From the NCBI RefSeq assembly GCF_003944795.1, contig NZ_RWBG01000001.1:744001-808000 (forward strand): a stretch of DNA of 64,000 nucleotides. The letters are read 5' to 3'. The stretch comes from Mangrovimonas spongiae (lineage in GTDB: Bacteria; Bacteroidota; Bacteroidia; Flavobacteriales; Flavobacteriaceae). The notes beneath the pieces are model-generated. The model saw only the letters and a program-made list of their open reading frames with translations, was not told where the DNA came from and searched no databases. The stretch's first letter is position 1. The number at the start of each line of letters is the position of its first letter. Shown in pieces: positions 9,874-18,768 of the stretch. Position numbers and translations under genes: made by a program.

Positions 9874-9903
9874 TAAAATGCTCCTTGCTTGGGGCATTTT
9901 TTG
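9874..9903 (+). terminator. Terminator of the peptidase/POT operon
   Basis: A stem of AAATGCTCC with GGGGCATTT (one G-T pair) around a 6-base loop, followed by a T-run, 25 bases after the second POT stop codon. Confidence 0.8.
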
Positions 9904-9936
9904 TAAGTTAGGAACAACTTTTGTAACAAATAAACT

Positions 9937-10485
9937 ATGAGAACACATATTACAACCTTAGTTATTTTACTATTACTTGTCGGAAATATTTCGGCGCAAG
10001 AAATTAATTGGGTGTCTTTAGAAGAGGCAGTTGAACTTCAAAAGAAAAATCCCAAAAAAATCATTTTAGATGCTTATACCAAATGGTGTGGTCCATGTAA
10101 AATGTTAGATAGAAACACCTTTAGTAACAAAGATGTCGCTGCGTATATTAATAAGCATTATTACGCTGTCAAGTTTAATGCCGAAGGAAATGAAGAAATC
10201 AATTTTAAGGGTAATACGTTTACAAACCCAAATTACGATCCAGCAAAAGCCAATAAACGTAATTCGCCACATCAATTATCAAGATATTTTAGTATTAGGT
10301 CTTATCCAACATTGGTGTTTCTTGATGAAAAGGCCGATTTGTTAGCGCCTATTATTGGTTATAAAAAACCACAACAGTTAGAACTTTATTTAAAATTATT
10401 TAAAGACGATAAACATACTGAGATGGATACGCAAGAAAAATTTAATGCGTATTTTAAAGCCTTTAAACCCGAATTTAGCAATTAA
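9937..10485 (+). CDS. Exported thioredoxin-family protein
   Basis: Periplasmic thiol-disulfide protein of 182 aa. A signal peptide of about 20 residues ends in ISAQ. The thioredoxin fold carries the redox motif WCGPC (Cys51 and Cys54) and the cis-proline Pro124 in SYPTLVFLDE. Between these lies a longer than usual loop (about residues 75-105), rich in Asn and Lys, as in the DUF255/thioredoxin_7-like periplasmic thioredoxins of Bacteroidota. The C-terminal 20 residues have no recognised motif. It appears to be monocistronic. A reductive role (like DsbD partners or TlpA) is plausible from the acidic, non-DsbA-like WCGPC context, but the partner is unknown. Confidence 0.85.
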   Translation: MRTHITTLVILLLLVGNISAQEINWVSLEEAVELQKKNPKKIILDAYTKWCGPCKMLDRNTFSNKDVAAYINKHYYAVKFNAEGNEEINFKGNTFTNPNYDPAKANKRNSPHQLSRYFSIRSYPTLVFLDEKADLLAPIIGYKKPQQLELYLKLFKDDKHTEMDTQEKFNAYFKAFKPEFSN

Positions 10486-10492
10486 TTCAAGA

Positions 10493-12541
10493 TTAATAAT
10501 TTATAATAAAAGCTCCTTTTTCATAGGTATAATGGAAAGGGAGTTTTTGTTTTTTACAGGTTGTTTTCCAGCGGGCTACATACGATTTGTAATTACTACC
10601 ATCAGCAATTATAAGTTTAGGCTTAACCGAGTCAATTAAACGTGTTAAATTTATTTTAGGGGAGTTTCTAAGTAAAATAATATCAGGAGTCATCTTCTTT
10701 ATGTTATAAACACCTAAACTATCAACAACTAATATTAGATTATTATTTGCTTGATAAATAGGGCTTATAGAATCATATCTAGTTTCAGAAATATATGTGC
10801 CAACTTTATAGTTTTTAATAAGTTTTTGGGTTTTTAAGTCTTCTAACTTTAGGTTGTGATTAATAGTTAGTAAGTCATTCGACTTTTCACCAATTATACT
10901 ATACTTACTTTTATGAAACACGATAAATTCGCGAGTGTTTGTCTCATGTTTTTTATATAGGAAGGTAAGTTGTAATACCAGAATACTGATTAAAAATATA
11001 ATCACATGTTTAGACTTGTTTTTCGAGGTGATTAAAAAATAAAGAGCCATAATGACTAAATAGGTGGTTGCAACCTGAGAAAAATCAAAAGAAATATTAT
11101 CAAAAAAGAATTCTTCTTGATGCGATACCCAAGCTACTAACTTATTTATATTGGTGATAAGCCAACTGTATATGTCAGGTAATAGCGGAATATTTATATT
11201 TACTAAAGCCAAAAATATAATTAAAATACCAAGTGCTAGAATACATCCTAAAAACGGAATAATTACAATGTTTGAAATAAAAAACAGGCCTGGAAACTGA
11301 TGAAAATTAAACAAAGCAATTGGCGCCACACCAAGTTGTGCGGCAAAAGACACGGTAATAACATTCCATAGGAGTTTATCTAATGCCCATTTGGGTGTGT
11401 AGAGTTTATAAAAAACAGGTTGAAATGCTACAATAGCAATAACAGCAAGGTAACTTAATTGAAAACCAACATCAAATAAAAACAACGGTTTTACCAAGAG
11501 TAAAATAAAAGCTGAAATGGCTAAAATATTGTAAATGTTTGTTGGCTTTTTTAAGTTTATAGAAATAGCCACAGCCGTAAACATTGTAACAGCCCTAACA
11601 ACAGAGGCCGATAATCCTGCAATAATAGCAAAGCTCCATAGACACAATAAAATAACTATTATTTTAATAAAATTCCCTTGTTTTAAATACTCTAATGGGC
11701 GTAATAAGAAATTTAAAATAAGTAGTACAATACCAACATGTAATCCAGAAACAGCTAAAATATGAACCGCGCCAGCATGGGTGTAATTTGTGTAAATGTC
11801 TTTACTTATGTTTTGCCGTTGTCCAAGTAAAAGGGCGTTGGTTATAGCAAGAACATCATCATTAAAAGCATAGACTTTAAGCTTTTGGTTTATGTGTTTT
11901 CTTATCTTAAATGCTATGCCATAAATAGAGGTTTCTTGTAAAGTATCTAACTTTAAAAGATGCTCTTTTTGACTAAATAATTGATGGTAGATATACGATT
12001 TTTCTAAATAATCTTTATAATTAAATTGAAACGGGTTGCGCGGCGCATTAACCTGTTTTAAAGGTTCTCTACTAGCGTAAACCGCATCAACATTTAAGGG
12101 GGTGTTTTGTAAGCTGTCTTTTTCAACGTTAAGTAACAATTTTCCAATAACCGATTGGCTATTAATTGAAAGTACCTCGACTATATATTTATCGTAATAC
12201 GTCCCAGGCTTAAGGACTTCTCTTATTTTAAATGTTATTGTTGAGGCCTTAGTGTTATTGGTATTTGTAAAATGAGTATAATGATTTTGCGATATTTTTT
12301 CATTATGAAAATTTACCGTAGCAACTCCAAGGAAGAATGTTGTTGTGTAGGTAACTATACCAAACCAAATGTTTGTGCTGAGAATTTTTTTGCTAAAAAA
12401 ATATAGTAAAGAAAAAATAGCGAAACTTAGACCAAGTGATAGGTAAACTACATAATTAGAGATGCTTAAAAAAACACCTGTAGTAATACCTAAAATTAAT
12501 ACAAGAAGTAATTTTATAATAACAAAGTCTAGTAACTTCAT
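10493..12541 (-). CDS. comEC: ComEC/Rec2-type DNA uptake channel
   Basis: Polytopic inner-membrane protein homologous to the DNA-import channel of natural competence. It has two N-terminal membrane helices, a soluble OB-like (DUF4131) region around residues 100-200, then the Competence domain with the hallmark segment HAGAVHILAVSGLHVG followed by 7-8 hydrophobic helices. The C-terminal soluble part is only about 140 residues and shows no HxHxDH metallo-beta-lactamase motif, unlike Bacillus ComEC. It is the last gene of the surE-lpxB operon, 36 bases after the NlpC/P60 gene. Whether the cell is naturally transformable cannot be judged: no other competence gene is in the window. Confidence 0.88.
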   Translation of the reverse strand: MKLLDFVIIKLLLVLILGITTGVFLSISNYVVYLSLGLSFAIFSLLYFFSKKILSTNIWFGIVTYTTTFFLGVATVNFHNEKISQNHYTHFTNTNNTKASTITFKIREVLKPGTYYDKYIVEVLSINSQSVIGKLLLNVEKDSLQNTPLNVDAVYASREPLKQVNAPRNPFQFNYKDYLEKSYIYHQLFSQKEHLLKLDTLQETSIYGIAFKIRKHINQKLKVYAFNDDVLAITNALLLGQRQNISKDIYTNYTHAGAVHILAVSGLHVGIVLLILNFLLRPLEYLKQGNFIKIIVILLCLWSFAIIAGLSASVVRAVTMFTAVAISINLKKPTNIYNILAISAFILLLVKPLFLFDVGFQLSYLAVIAIVAFQPVFYKLYTPKWALDKLLWNVITVSFAAQLGVAPIALFNFHQFPGLFFISNIVIIPFLGCILALGILIIFLALVNINIPLLPDIYSWLITNINKLVAWVSHQEEFFFDNISFDFSQVATTYLVIMALYFLITSKNKSKHVIIFLISILVLQLTFLYKKHETNTREFIVFHKSKYSIIGEKSNDLLTINHNLKLEDLKTQKLIKNYKVGTYISETRYDSISPIYQANNNLILVVDSLGVYNIKKMTPDIILLRNSPKINLTRLIDSVKPKLIIADGSNYKSYVARWKTTCKKQKLPFHYTYEKGAFIINY
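10511..10556 (+). terminator. Plus-strand terminator inside the comEC 3' end
   Basis: Stem CTCC-T-TTTC with GAAAG-GGAG (one G-T pair, one bulged T) followed by TTTTTGTTTTTT, starting about 25 bases after the thioredoxin stop. It lies within the last codons of the convergent comEC gene. Confidence 0.6.
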
Positions 12542-12577
12542 GCTTTAAGTTACTAAAAATAAGATTAAAAGGTGTTT

Positions 12578-13135
12578 TTATAAGACACGTCTTGCTTGTA
12601 CAAAAGCAAAATACCAATATTTTTCAGAAAGTTTAGAGGTAATAACACCACGACTAGTCGTAGAGTGAATAAATTCTACATAACCTGGTCGCGTATTTGT
12701 TACAATACCTACGTGGTTAACTTTACGACTATTTTTTTTTGTCGCAAAAAAGAGTAAATCGCCTTTCTGTACGTTTTTTAAGTCAATCCAATCGCCGTGA
12801 GTAGACAAACTGGAAGTCGTTCTAGGTAATAGAATGTCTTCACTTTTAAAAGCAGTAGTAACTAACCCAGAGCAGTCCATACCACGTTTTGTGTTGCCAC
12901 CATATTTATACCTAACACCGTGGTAAGTTTCGGCTTCAGCTATAATATTATTTATGGTTGTATTAGCGTGAGTTGAGCTTGAATATGTTTTAGAAGAAAC
13001 AGTAGTTGGCTCAGAAGAACTATTTTTAGTGGTTGTTTGTTTGCTTTTTTTGGTAACTACTTTCGTGCCTTTTGTTGACTTACATGAAACTAATGTGAGT
13101 ACCGCAATACATAACAAGTAAAATGTTTTTTTCAT
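12578..13135 (-). CDS. NlpC/P60 (C40) cell wall hydrolase lipoprotein
   Basis: Lipoprotein peptidoglycan endopeptidase, probably cleaving the stem peptide between D-Glu and meso-DAP. The signal peptide ends in a lipobox (LVSC, Cys18). A low-complexity Ser/Thr/Lys linker covers about residues 19-60. The NlpC/P60 domain then carries the catalytic residues Cys88 in MDCSGL, His141 in NHVGIV and a third polar residue, probably His157 in FIHST. The 185 aa length is typical of single-domain bacterial C40 lipoproteins (Spr/MepS type). It sits 3 bases downstream of lpxB and upstream of comEC, so it is co-transcribed with envelope genes. Confidence 0.9.
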   Translation of the reverse strand: MKKTFYLLCIAVLTLVSCKSTKGTKVVTKKSKQTTTKNSSSEPTTVSSKTYSSSTHANTTINNIIAEAETYHGVRYKYGGNTKRGMDCSGLVTTAFKSEDILLPRTTSSLSTHGDWIDLKNVQKGDLLFFATKKNSRKVNHVGIVTNTRPGYVEFIHSTTSRGVITSKLSEKYWYFAFVQARRVL

Positions 13136-13138
13136 GAA

Positions 13139-14254
13139 TTAAGAAATCTTTTCGTAGATAAGTTGAGCTGTTTTTTTGCTAGCACCTTTTCCGCCCAATT
13201 TTTTCTCAAGTTCATAATAGTTTATAAAAAACTTGGTGCGTTCGTAGTTGTCTAAAATGAGATCGAGTTCAGCCTTTAATCGTTTTTTATTGAAGTCGTT
13301 TTGAATTAACTCAGTAACCACTTCTTTGTCCATAATTAGGTTAACTAAAGAAATATATTTTATGTGCTTGACCAGTCGTTTTCCAATTTGGTATGAAATC
13401 CAACTACCTTTATAGCAAACAACTTCGGGAACTTTAAACAAAGCCGTTTCTAAAGTAGCCGTTCCAGAGGTTACCAAAGCAGCTGTAGAAACGCTTAACA
13501 AATCGTATGTTCTGTTAGAAACAAAGTGTACATTAGATTTTTTAAGAAATGGTTTATAAAACTCGTAGTCTTGACTTGGAGCTCCAGCAATAACAAATTG
13601 ATAGTTTGGATAGTCGTTACTAACGGCAAGCATAACCGAGAGCATTTTTTTAATTTCTTGTTTTCGGCTTCCCGGTAGTAAGGCAATTATAGGTTTTTCG
13701 TTTAACTCGTGTTCGGCACGAAAATCGTATTCATCAATTTGAGTTCTATTGGAAATGGCGTCTATTAACGGGTGTCCAACAAAATGAACAGGAAAGCCAT
13801 GTTTTGTCTCGTAAAAGTCTTTTTCAAACGGAAGAATAACATACATTTCATCAATATCTCTTTTAATGGCTTTAATTCTGTTTTCTTTCCAAGCCCATAT
13901 TTGAGGAGAAATGTAATAGTGTGTTTTGTAGCCTAGAGCTTTAGCCCATTTGGCAATACGAAGATTAAATCCTGGGTAGTCTATAAAAATAATAACATCT
14001 GGATGATATGCTTCAATATCTTTTTTACAGAACGACAGATTTTTGGTTATGGTTCTTAGGTTCATAATAACTTCCACAAACCCCATAAATGCTAAATCTT
14101 TATAATGTTTGATTAAGTTACCGCTTACATTTTGCATTAAGTCGCCGCCCCAAAACCTAAACTCGGCATTAACATCTTGTTTAAGTAATGCTTTCATTAG
14201 GTTGGAACCATGTAAATCTCCCGAAGCTTCGCCTGCAATAATGTAGTACTTCAT
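13139..14254 (-). CDS. lpxB: Lipid-A-disaccharide synthase
   Basis: Glycosyltransferase (GT19) that joins UDP-2,3-diacylglucosamine and 2,3-diacylglucosamine-1-phosphate to form the lipid A disaccharide at the cytoplasmic face of the inner membrane. The diagnostic N-terminal motif GEASGDLHG is at residues 8-16. Further GT-B features are SPQIWAWKENR, the ALLPGSRKQEI strand-loop and the TSGTATLETAL sugar-nucleotide site. The length of 371 aa is normal. It follows a small membrane protein gene by 11 bases. It shows that the organism makes lipid A. Confidence 0.96.
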   Translation of the reverse strand: MKYYIIAGEASGDLHGSNLMKALLKQDVNAEFRFWGGDLMQNVSGNLIKHYKDLAFMGFVEVIMNLRTITKNLSFCKKDIEAYHPDVIIFIDYPGFNLRIAKWAKALGYKTHYYISPQIWAWKENRIKAIKRDIDEMYVILPFEKDFYETKHGFPVHFVGHPLIDAISNRTQIDEYDFRAEHELNEKPIIALLPGSRKQEIKKMLSVMLAVSNDYPNYQFVIAGAPSQDYEFYKPFLKKSNVHFVSNRTYDLLSVSTAALVTSGTATLETALFKVPEVVCYKGSWISYQIGKRLVKHIKYISLVNLIMDKEVVTELIQNDFNKKRLKAELDLILDNYERTKFFINYYELEKKLGGKGASKKTAQLIYEKIS

Positions 14255-14265
14255 TATTTAAATAC

Positions 14266-14550
14266 TTATAAGAATTTAATGATAAATGTTAAAACAGCTG
14301 CAAAAAGGGTAGCTAATAAAACACCTCTTGCTCGGTATTCTTGTTTCTTTTTTAAAAATATAAAAAAAGCTAATAGATTTAAAACAGCACCAAAACTTAT
14401 TAATTGACTAATCGAGCCATGAGAAATAGCGGCGTTTAGTGTTTCCCAAAACGGACGGTTGCTATTATAAAATAATGTAGCCATAAATAAGCCAATTATA
14501 TTGGCAATTAAGCCAACTACAAATCCAATAATAATATCTTTTTTATTCAT
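14266..14550 (-). CDS. Small membrane protein of unknown function
   Basis: A 94-residue protein with three hydrophobic segments (about residues 6-27, 48-66 and 76-93) and a short polar loop after the first. A basic KKKQEYRARG stretch between helices 2 and 3 should face the cytoplasm by the positive-inside rule. I recognise no domain. It overlaps the surE 3' end by 8 bases and lies 11 bases before lpxB, so it is translated with both. Coupling to surE and lpxB suggests an envelope-related role, but no function can be assigned. Confidence 0.75.
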   Translation of the reverse strand: MNKKDIIIGFVVGLIANIIGLFMATLFYNSNRPFWETLNAAISHGSISQLISFGAVLNLLAFFIFLKKKQEYRARGVLLATLFAAVLTFIIKFL

Positions 14551-15319
14551 TAAAATTCCACGAGTTTAAAGTTTGAATAGTATGATGTGCAGTTAAATCA
14601 AATTGCACAGGAACAATAGAAACATAATTGTTGTTTAAAGCCCATTCATCGGTATCTTCTCCTTTGTCAAGGTTAACAAATTTTCCAGTTAGCCAGTAAT
14701 AGTCTTTACCAAGAGGTGTTTGGCGTTTATCAAATTCCTCAACCCAATTGGCTTTGGCTTGTCTGCACACTTTTATGCCTTTAATAGCATTTAAAGGGGT
14801 GTTAGGAATGTTAACGTTTAGTACAGTATTTTTAGGAATGCCTTCTTTTAGCGCTTTTTTCACAATCTTAGTGGCAAAATGTTTAGCAGCTTCAAAATTA
14901 GCATTGTAATTGTAGTCGCATAACGAAAATCCAATAGCAGGAATGCCTTCTATGCCAGCTTCTAATGCGGCGCTCATGGTGCCAGAGTAAATAACGTTGA
15001 TAGAAGAGTTTGAGCCGTGATTTATGCCAGAAACACAAATGTCAGGTTTCTGTTTTAAAATTTCTCTAACAGCAAGTTTTACACAATCGGCTGGCGTACC
15101 AGAACAACTATACTCTGTTTGCGAGTCATCATCTATAGTAACACGCTCTAAATGTAAGGTAGAATTTACCGTAATGGCGTGCCCCATACCGCTTTGTGGA
15201 CTGTCGGGTGCAACAACAACAACCTCGCCTATGGTTTTCATAGCAGTAATTAATGTACGAATTCCAGGAGCTGTTATACCGTCATCATTTGTAACTAAAA
15301 TAAGAGGTTTTTTGGGCAT
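14543..15319 (-). CDS. surE: 5'/3'-nucleotidase SurE
   Basis: Metal-dependent nucleoside monophosphatase (SurE family), 258 aa. The N-terminal VTNDDG motif gives the metal ligands Asp12 and Asp13, with Ser43 in PQSGMGHA and the Asn of SGINHGSN completing the site. SurE removes phosphate from 5'- and 3'-nucleotides and is linked to stationary-phase survival in Escherichia coli. It is the first gene of the five-gene minus-strand operon that continues through lpxB to comEC. Only a divergent intergenic region of about 190 bases separates it from the prc gene. I find no convincing TAnnTTTG element for it. Confidence 0.95.
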   Translation of the reverse strand: MPKKPLILVTNDDGITAPGIRTLITAMKTIGEVVVVAPDSPQSGMGHAITVNSTLHLERVTIDDDSQTEYSCSGTPADCVKLAVREILKQKPDICVSGINHGSNSSINVIYSGTMSAALEAGIEGIPAIGFSLCDYNYNANFEAAKHFATKIVKKALKEGIPKNTVLNVNIPNTPLNAIKGIKVCRQAKANWVEEFDKRQTPLGKDYYWLTGKFVNLDKGEDTDEWALNNNYVSIVPVQFDLTAHHTIQTLNSWNFNE

Positions 15320-15506
15320 TTTAAAGGCATTTTTTCATTAAGCTAAAATACATAAAATCTATTGTAAACTATGATTTTATCTTGTTTAACAAAAAATTAG
15401 TGTCAATAGGTTTCATTGGCATGGTTTTTTCTTTAATTTAGTAATCTTATAAACTTAATTTAATATAAGTTTTCTGGCCTTTTTATTAAGCCAAATAAGT
15501 ATAATA

Positions 15507-17666
15507 ATGATGATAAGACTTATGAAAAGAAATTATAAAATTTTGATGTTGGTGCTGTTATTAGCATTTGCATCGTGTAGCTTTACGTCTAAAACTTTTG
15601 ATAATCCTGATAAAGACAAGTTATTAGTACAGGTTATTACTTATGTTCTAGAACGCGGACATTTCGATCCTAAAGAATTAAACGATAGTTTTTCTGAAGC
15701 GGTTTACCAAGATTATTTAGATCAGATAGACCCATTAAAACGTTATTTTCTAAAATCTGATATTAAGGAATTTGAAGCCTATAAATATCAGCTTGACGAT
15801 CAATTAAAACAATTTGACATTTCGTTCTTTAACTTAACTAACGAACGATTAATGAAACGTATTGATGAAGCTAAAGACATTTATAAAGAAGTTTTAGAGA
15901 AGCCTTTTGATTATTCGGTAGATGAAGCCTATAGTTCTGATTACGAAAATCAAGATTATGCAAAAAATAGCCGTCAGTTAAAAGAGCGTTGGAGAAAGCA
16001 ACTTAAATTTAGCAACTTAGCTAATTACGATGCTTTAATGCAAGAACAGGAAAACTTAAAAGAAAATAAACCTGATGCTTCTGAAAAAGGAGCGAAAAAA
16101 ACATTAGCACAGATAGAGCAAGAAGCTAGAGAGGAAACCTTAGAGTCTATCGATTTGTATTTTAATGATTATATCGACGATTTACAACGAAAAGATTGGT
16201 TTGCTATGTATGTGAATTCAATCGTTGAAGAGTTCGATCCACATACCTTTTATTTTGCTCCAGAAGATAAAGATCGTTTCGATCAGCAAATGTCTGGAAA
16301 ATTGGAAGGTATAGGGGCGAGACTTCAAAAACGTATGGATAATACAAAAATAGTCGAGCTTATTTCTGGTGGTCCAGCATGGCGAGGAAAAGAATTGGAA
16401 GTAGGCGATGTTATTATGAAAGTACGCCAAGAAGATGAAGAGCAGCCAGTAAATATTGTTGGTATGCGATTAGACGACGCCATAAAATTAATTAAAGGCC
16501 CTAAAGGCACTAAAGTAATTTTAACAGTAAAAAAAGTAGATGGAACGGTGGAAGATATCACCATAACTAGAGATGTTGTAGAACTGGAAGAAACTTATGC
16601 CAAATCGTCTATAGTTAAGAAAAACGACAAAACATTTGCGGTAATTAATCTGCCCAAGTTTTATGTGGATTTTGAAAATTATAAAAATAGAAATGCTGCT
16701 TCTGATATTAAAAAAGAAATCGAACGTCTTAAAGAAGCAGGCATGGAAGGACTAGTTTTAGACTTAAGAAATAATGGTGGCGGGTCGTTGCAAACCGTTG
16801 TCGATATAGCTGGTTTGTTTATAAAAGACGGTCCAATTGTTCAAGTAAGATCTACAGGAGAACCTAAAGAGGTTTTAAAAGATAAAGACAAATCTATTAT
16901 TTGGGATGGTCCTTTGGTTATTATGGTAAACGAGCTGTCAGCCTCGGCATCAGAAATTTTAGCAGCAGCCATGCAGGATTATAAAAGAGCTATTATTATA
17001 GGAAGCAAACAAACCTATGGTAAAGGAACGGTGCAAAATATTTTTGACTTAAACCGAATTGTTAAAAATAATAGAAATGGCGATTTAGGGGCGCTTAAAC
17101 TAACCACACAAAAGTTTTATCGCGTAAGTGGCGGATCGACACAATTGGAAGGTGTTAAAAGCGATGTGGTTGTGCCAGATAGGTATTCTTACATAGATAT
17201 AGGAGAGAAAGATCAGGAAAATCCATTACCATACGATAAAATTGCTTCTGTAGAGCATACCTATTGGGATAATTATTACGATTATGACCAAGCTATTAAA
17301 AACAGCGAACAACGTATGATTAATAACGAACAGCTAAAACTTATTAATGAAAACGCTTTATGGGTTAAAGAACGAATGGACGAAACGCATCATTCATTAA
17401 ATTATAATGCTTATAAAGCCAAACTAGATGAAAACGAAAAAATTGCCGAACGTTTCGATAAACTTAACGATTACAAAACAAACTTAACGTTTGAGTCGTT
17501 ACCCTACGAGCAAAATATGTTTTTAAATGACACCGTTTTAAAAGATAAACGCGATCGTTGGCATAAAAGCTTGAGTAAAGACGTATACATAGAAGAGGCC
17601 TTGAATGTTTTAGAAGACTTAAAGCTTTCCTACTCTATAAATAAAGTAGCTACGGTAAAGGACTAA
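15507..17666 (+). CDS. prc: Carboxy-terminal processing protease (Prc/Tsp, S41A)
   Basis: Periplasmic serine protease that degrades or trims proteins from the C-terminus. The N-terminus is a lipoprotein-type signal (LAFASC, Cys24 from this start); ATG at base 15522 is an equally good start and gives a more typical signal peptide. A Tsp N-terminal helical domain is followed by a PDZ domain around residues 245-340 and the S41 core. The catalytic dyad is Ser480 in SASASEIL and Lys506 in TYGKGTVQ. A C-terminal charged domain (DUF3340 type) completes the 719 aa. It resembles E. coli Tsp (682 aa) in architecture. An OppC-like permease gene follows 7 bases later. Confidence 0.94.
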   Translation: MMIRLMKRNYKILMLVLLLAFASCSFTSKTFDNPDKDKLLVQVITYVLERGHFDPKELNDSFSEAVYQDYLDQIDPLKRYFLKSDIKEFEAYKYQLDDQLKQFDISFFNLTNERLMKRIDEAKDIYKEVLEKPFDYSVDEAYSSDYENQDYAKNSRQLKERWRKQLKFSNLANYDALMQEQENLKENKPDASEKGAKKTLAQIEQEAREETLESIDLYFNDYIDDLQRKDWFAMYVNSIVEEFDPHTFYFAPEDKDRFDQQMSGKLEGIGARLQKRMDNTKIVELISGGPAWRGKELEVGDVIMKVRQEDEEQPVNIVGMRLDDAIKLIKGPKGTKVILTVKKVDGTVEDITITRDVVELEETYAKSSIVKKNDKTFAVINLPKFYVDFENYKNRNAASDIKKEIERLKEAGMEGLVLDLRNNGGGSLQTVVDIAGLFIKDGPIVQVRSTGEPKEVLKDKDKSIIWDGPLVIMVNELSASASEILAAAMQDYKRAIIIGSKQTYGKGTVQNIFDLNRIVKNNRNGDLGALKLTTQKFYRVSGGSTQLEGVKSDVVVPDRYSYIDIGEKDQENPLPYDKIASVEHTYWDNYYDYDQAIKNSEQRMINNEQLKLINENALWVKERMDETHHSLNYNAYKAKLDENEKIAERFDKLNDYKTNLTFESLPYEQNMFLNDTVLKDKRDRWHKSLSKDVYIEEALNVLEDLKLSYSINKVATVKD

Positions 17667-17673
17667 GACTTTT

Positions 17674-18759
17674 ATGAGTCGCGAATCAAATTCATTAACA
17701 GCATTAGCGCTCCAAAAATTCAAACGTAATTTTTGGGGCGTTTTTAGTTTTCTTTTTATAATCCTTATTGGGCTAATTTCAGTGTTTGCTTACGTAATTG
17801 CGCCAGATAATTCGGTAAGTGCAAACCAAATGCATCTTTCTATCCATTCAAAAAATCCTGGATTTAAAGTCGATATGCTAACTGTTCCATCGATAGTAAG
17901 CACCAACCAAAATGCTTTTGATAAATGGTTTTTTGGAGTGAAAAATTTAGATGAAGAAATTCCTATTTCATATCATAACATACAAAACGACACGCTTTTT
18001 TATAAAGAATACGTGTCTGGTGGATTAGAAGCTGAAGAAAAACACATCGTATTCTCTGATTTTGAAACAAAACCATATGTGACACAAAAACACTTTGTTT
18101 TTGGAACTGATAAATATGGAAGAGATATGCTAAGCCGTATTTTAGTGGGGGCAAGAATTTCTTTTTTTATAGGTTTTGTGGCCGTCTTTATTTCGTTAGT
18201 TGTGGGTATTTTATTAGGAAGCCTTGCTGGGTATTATGGCGGAAAAGTCGATGCTGTAATTATGTGGTTAATAAATGTAACCTGGTCCATACCAACATTG
18301 TTATTAGTAATTGCAATAACATTAGCATTAGGAAAAGGGTTTTGGCAAGTGTTTATAGCAGTTGGATTAACCATGTGGGTAGAAGTGGCTCGTGTGGTAA
18401 GAGGGCAAGTTATGAGTGCGAAAAATATGCAGTATATAACAGCTGCAAAAGCGTTAGGGTATAAAGATTTTAGAATTATATTTAAGCATATACTACCTAA
18501 TATTATGGCGCCAGTAATTGTAATTTCAGCCGCTAATTTTGCAGCAGCCATTTTAATTGAAAGCGGATTGAGCTTTTTGGGTATTGGCGCACAACCACCA
18601 ATGGCAAGTTGGGGCGCTATGATAAAAGATCACTATAACTATATTATTCTTGGGAAACCTTATTTAGCATTAATTCCTGGATTGTGTATTATGAGTTTGG
18701 TTATGGCGTTTATGCTTATAGGAAATGCATTGCGAGATGCTTTGGAAGTAAAAACTTAA
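17674..18759 (+). CDS. ABC transporter permease, OppC/DppC type
   Basis: Inner-membrane subunit of a peptide/nickel-type ABC importer. There is one N-terminal helix (about residues 20-42), then the OppC signature GTDKYGRDMLSRILVGARIS, then five helices of the BPD_transp_1 domain. The EAA-like loop reads TAAKALGYKD with KHILPN, the contact for the ATPase. At 361 aa it is longer than most OppC proteins (about 300), because about 100 residues lie between the first helix and the GTDKYGRD motif. No partner permease, ATPase or binding protein is adjacent, so the rest of the transporter must be elsewhere. It is co-transcribed with prc. Confidence 0.88.
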   Translation: MSRESNSLTALALQKFKRNFWGVFSFLFIILIGLISVFAYVIAPDNSVSANQMHLSIHSKNPGFKVDMLTVPSIVSTNQNAFDKWFFGVKNLDEEIPISYHNIQNDTLFYKEYVSGGLEAEEKHIVFSDFETKPYVTQKHFVFGTDKYGRDMLSRILVGARISFFIGFVAVFISLVVGILLGSLAGYYGGKVDAVIMWLINVTWSIPTLLLVIAITLALGKGFWQVFIAVGLTMWVEVARVVRGQVMSAKNMQYITAAKALGYKDFRIIFKHILPNIMAPVIVISAANFAAAILIESGLSFLGIGAQPPMASWGAMIKDHYNYIILGKPYLALIPGLCIMSLVMAFMLIGNALRDALEVKT

Positions 18760-18768
18760 AGAAAGTTA

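Noticed and set aside
15024-15341. A 105-codon plus-strand open frame
   Set aside because: It is antisense to the 5' half of surE and extends into the intergenic region; it has no recognisable features.
18234-18551. A 105-codon minus-strand open frame
   Set aside because: Shadow of the OppC-like permease gene in the opposite strand.
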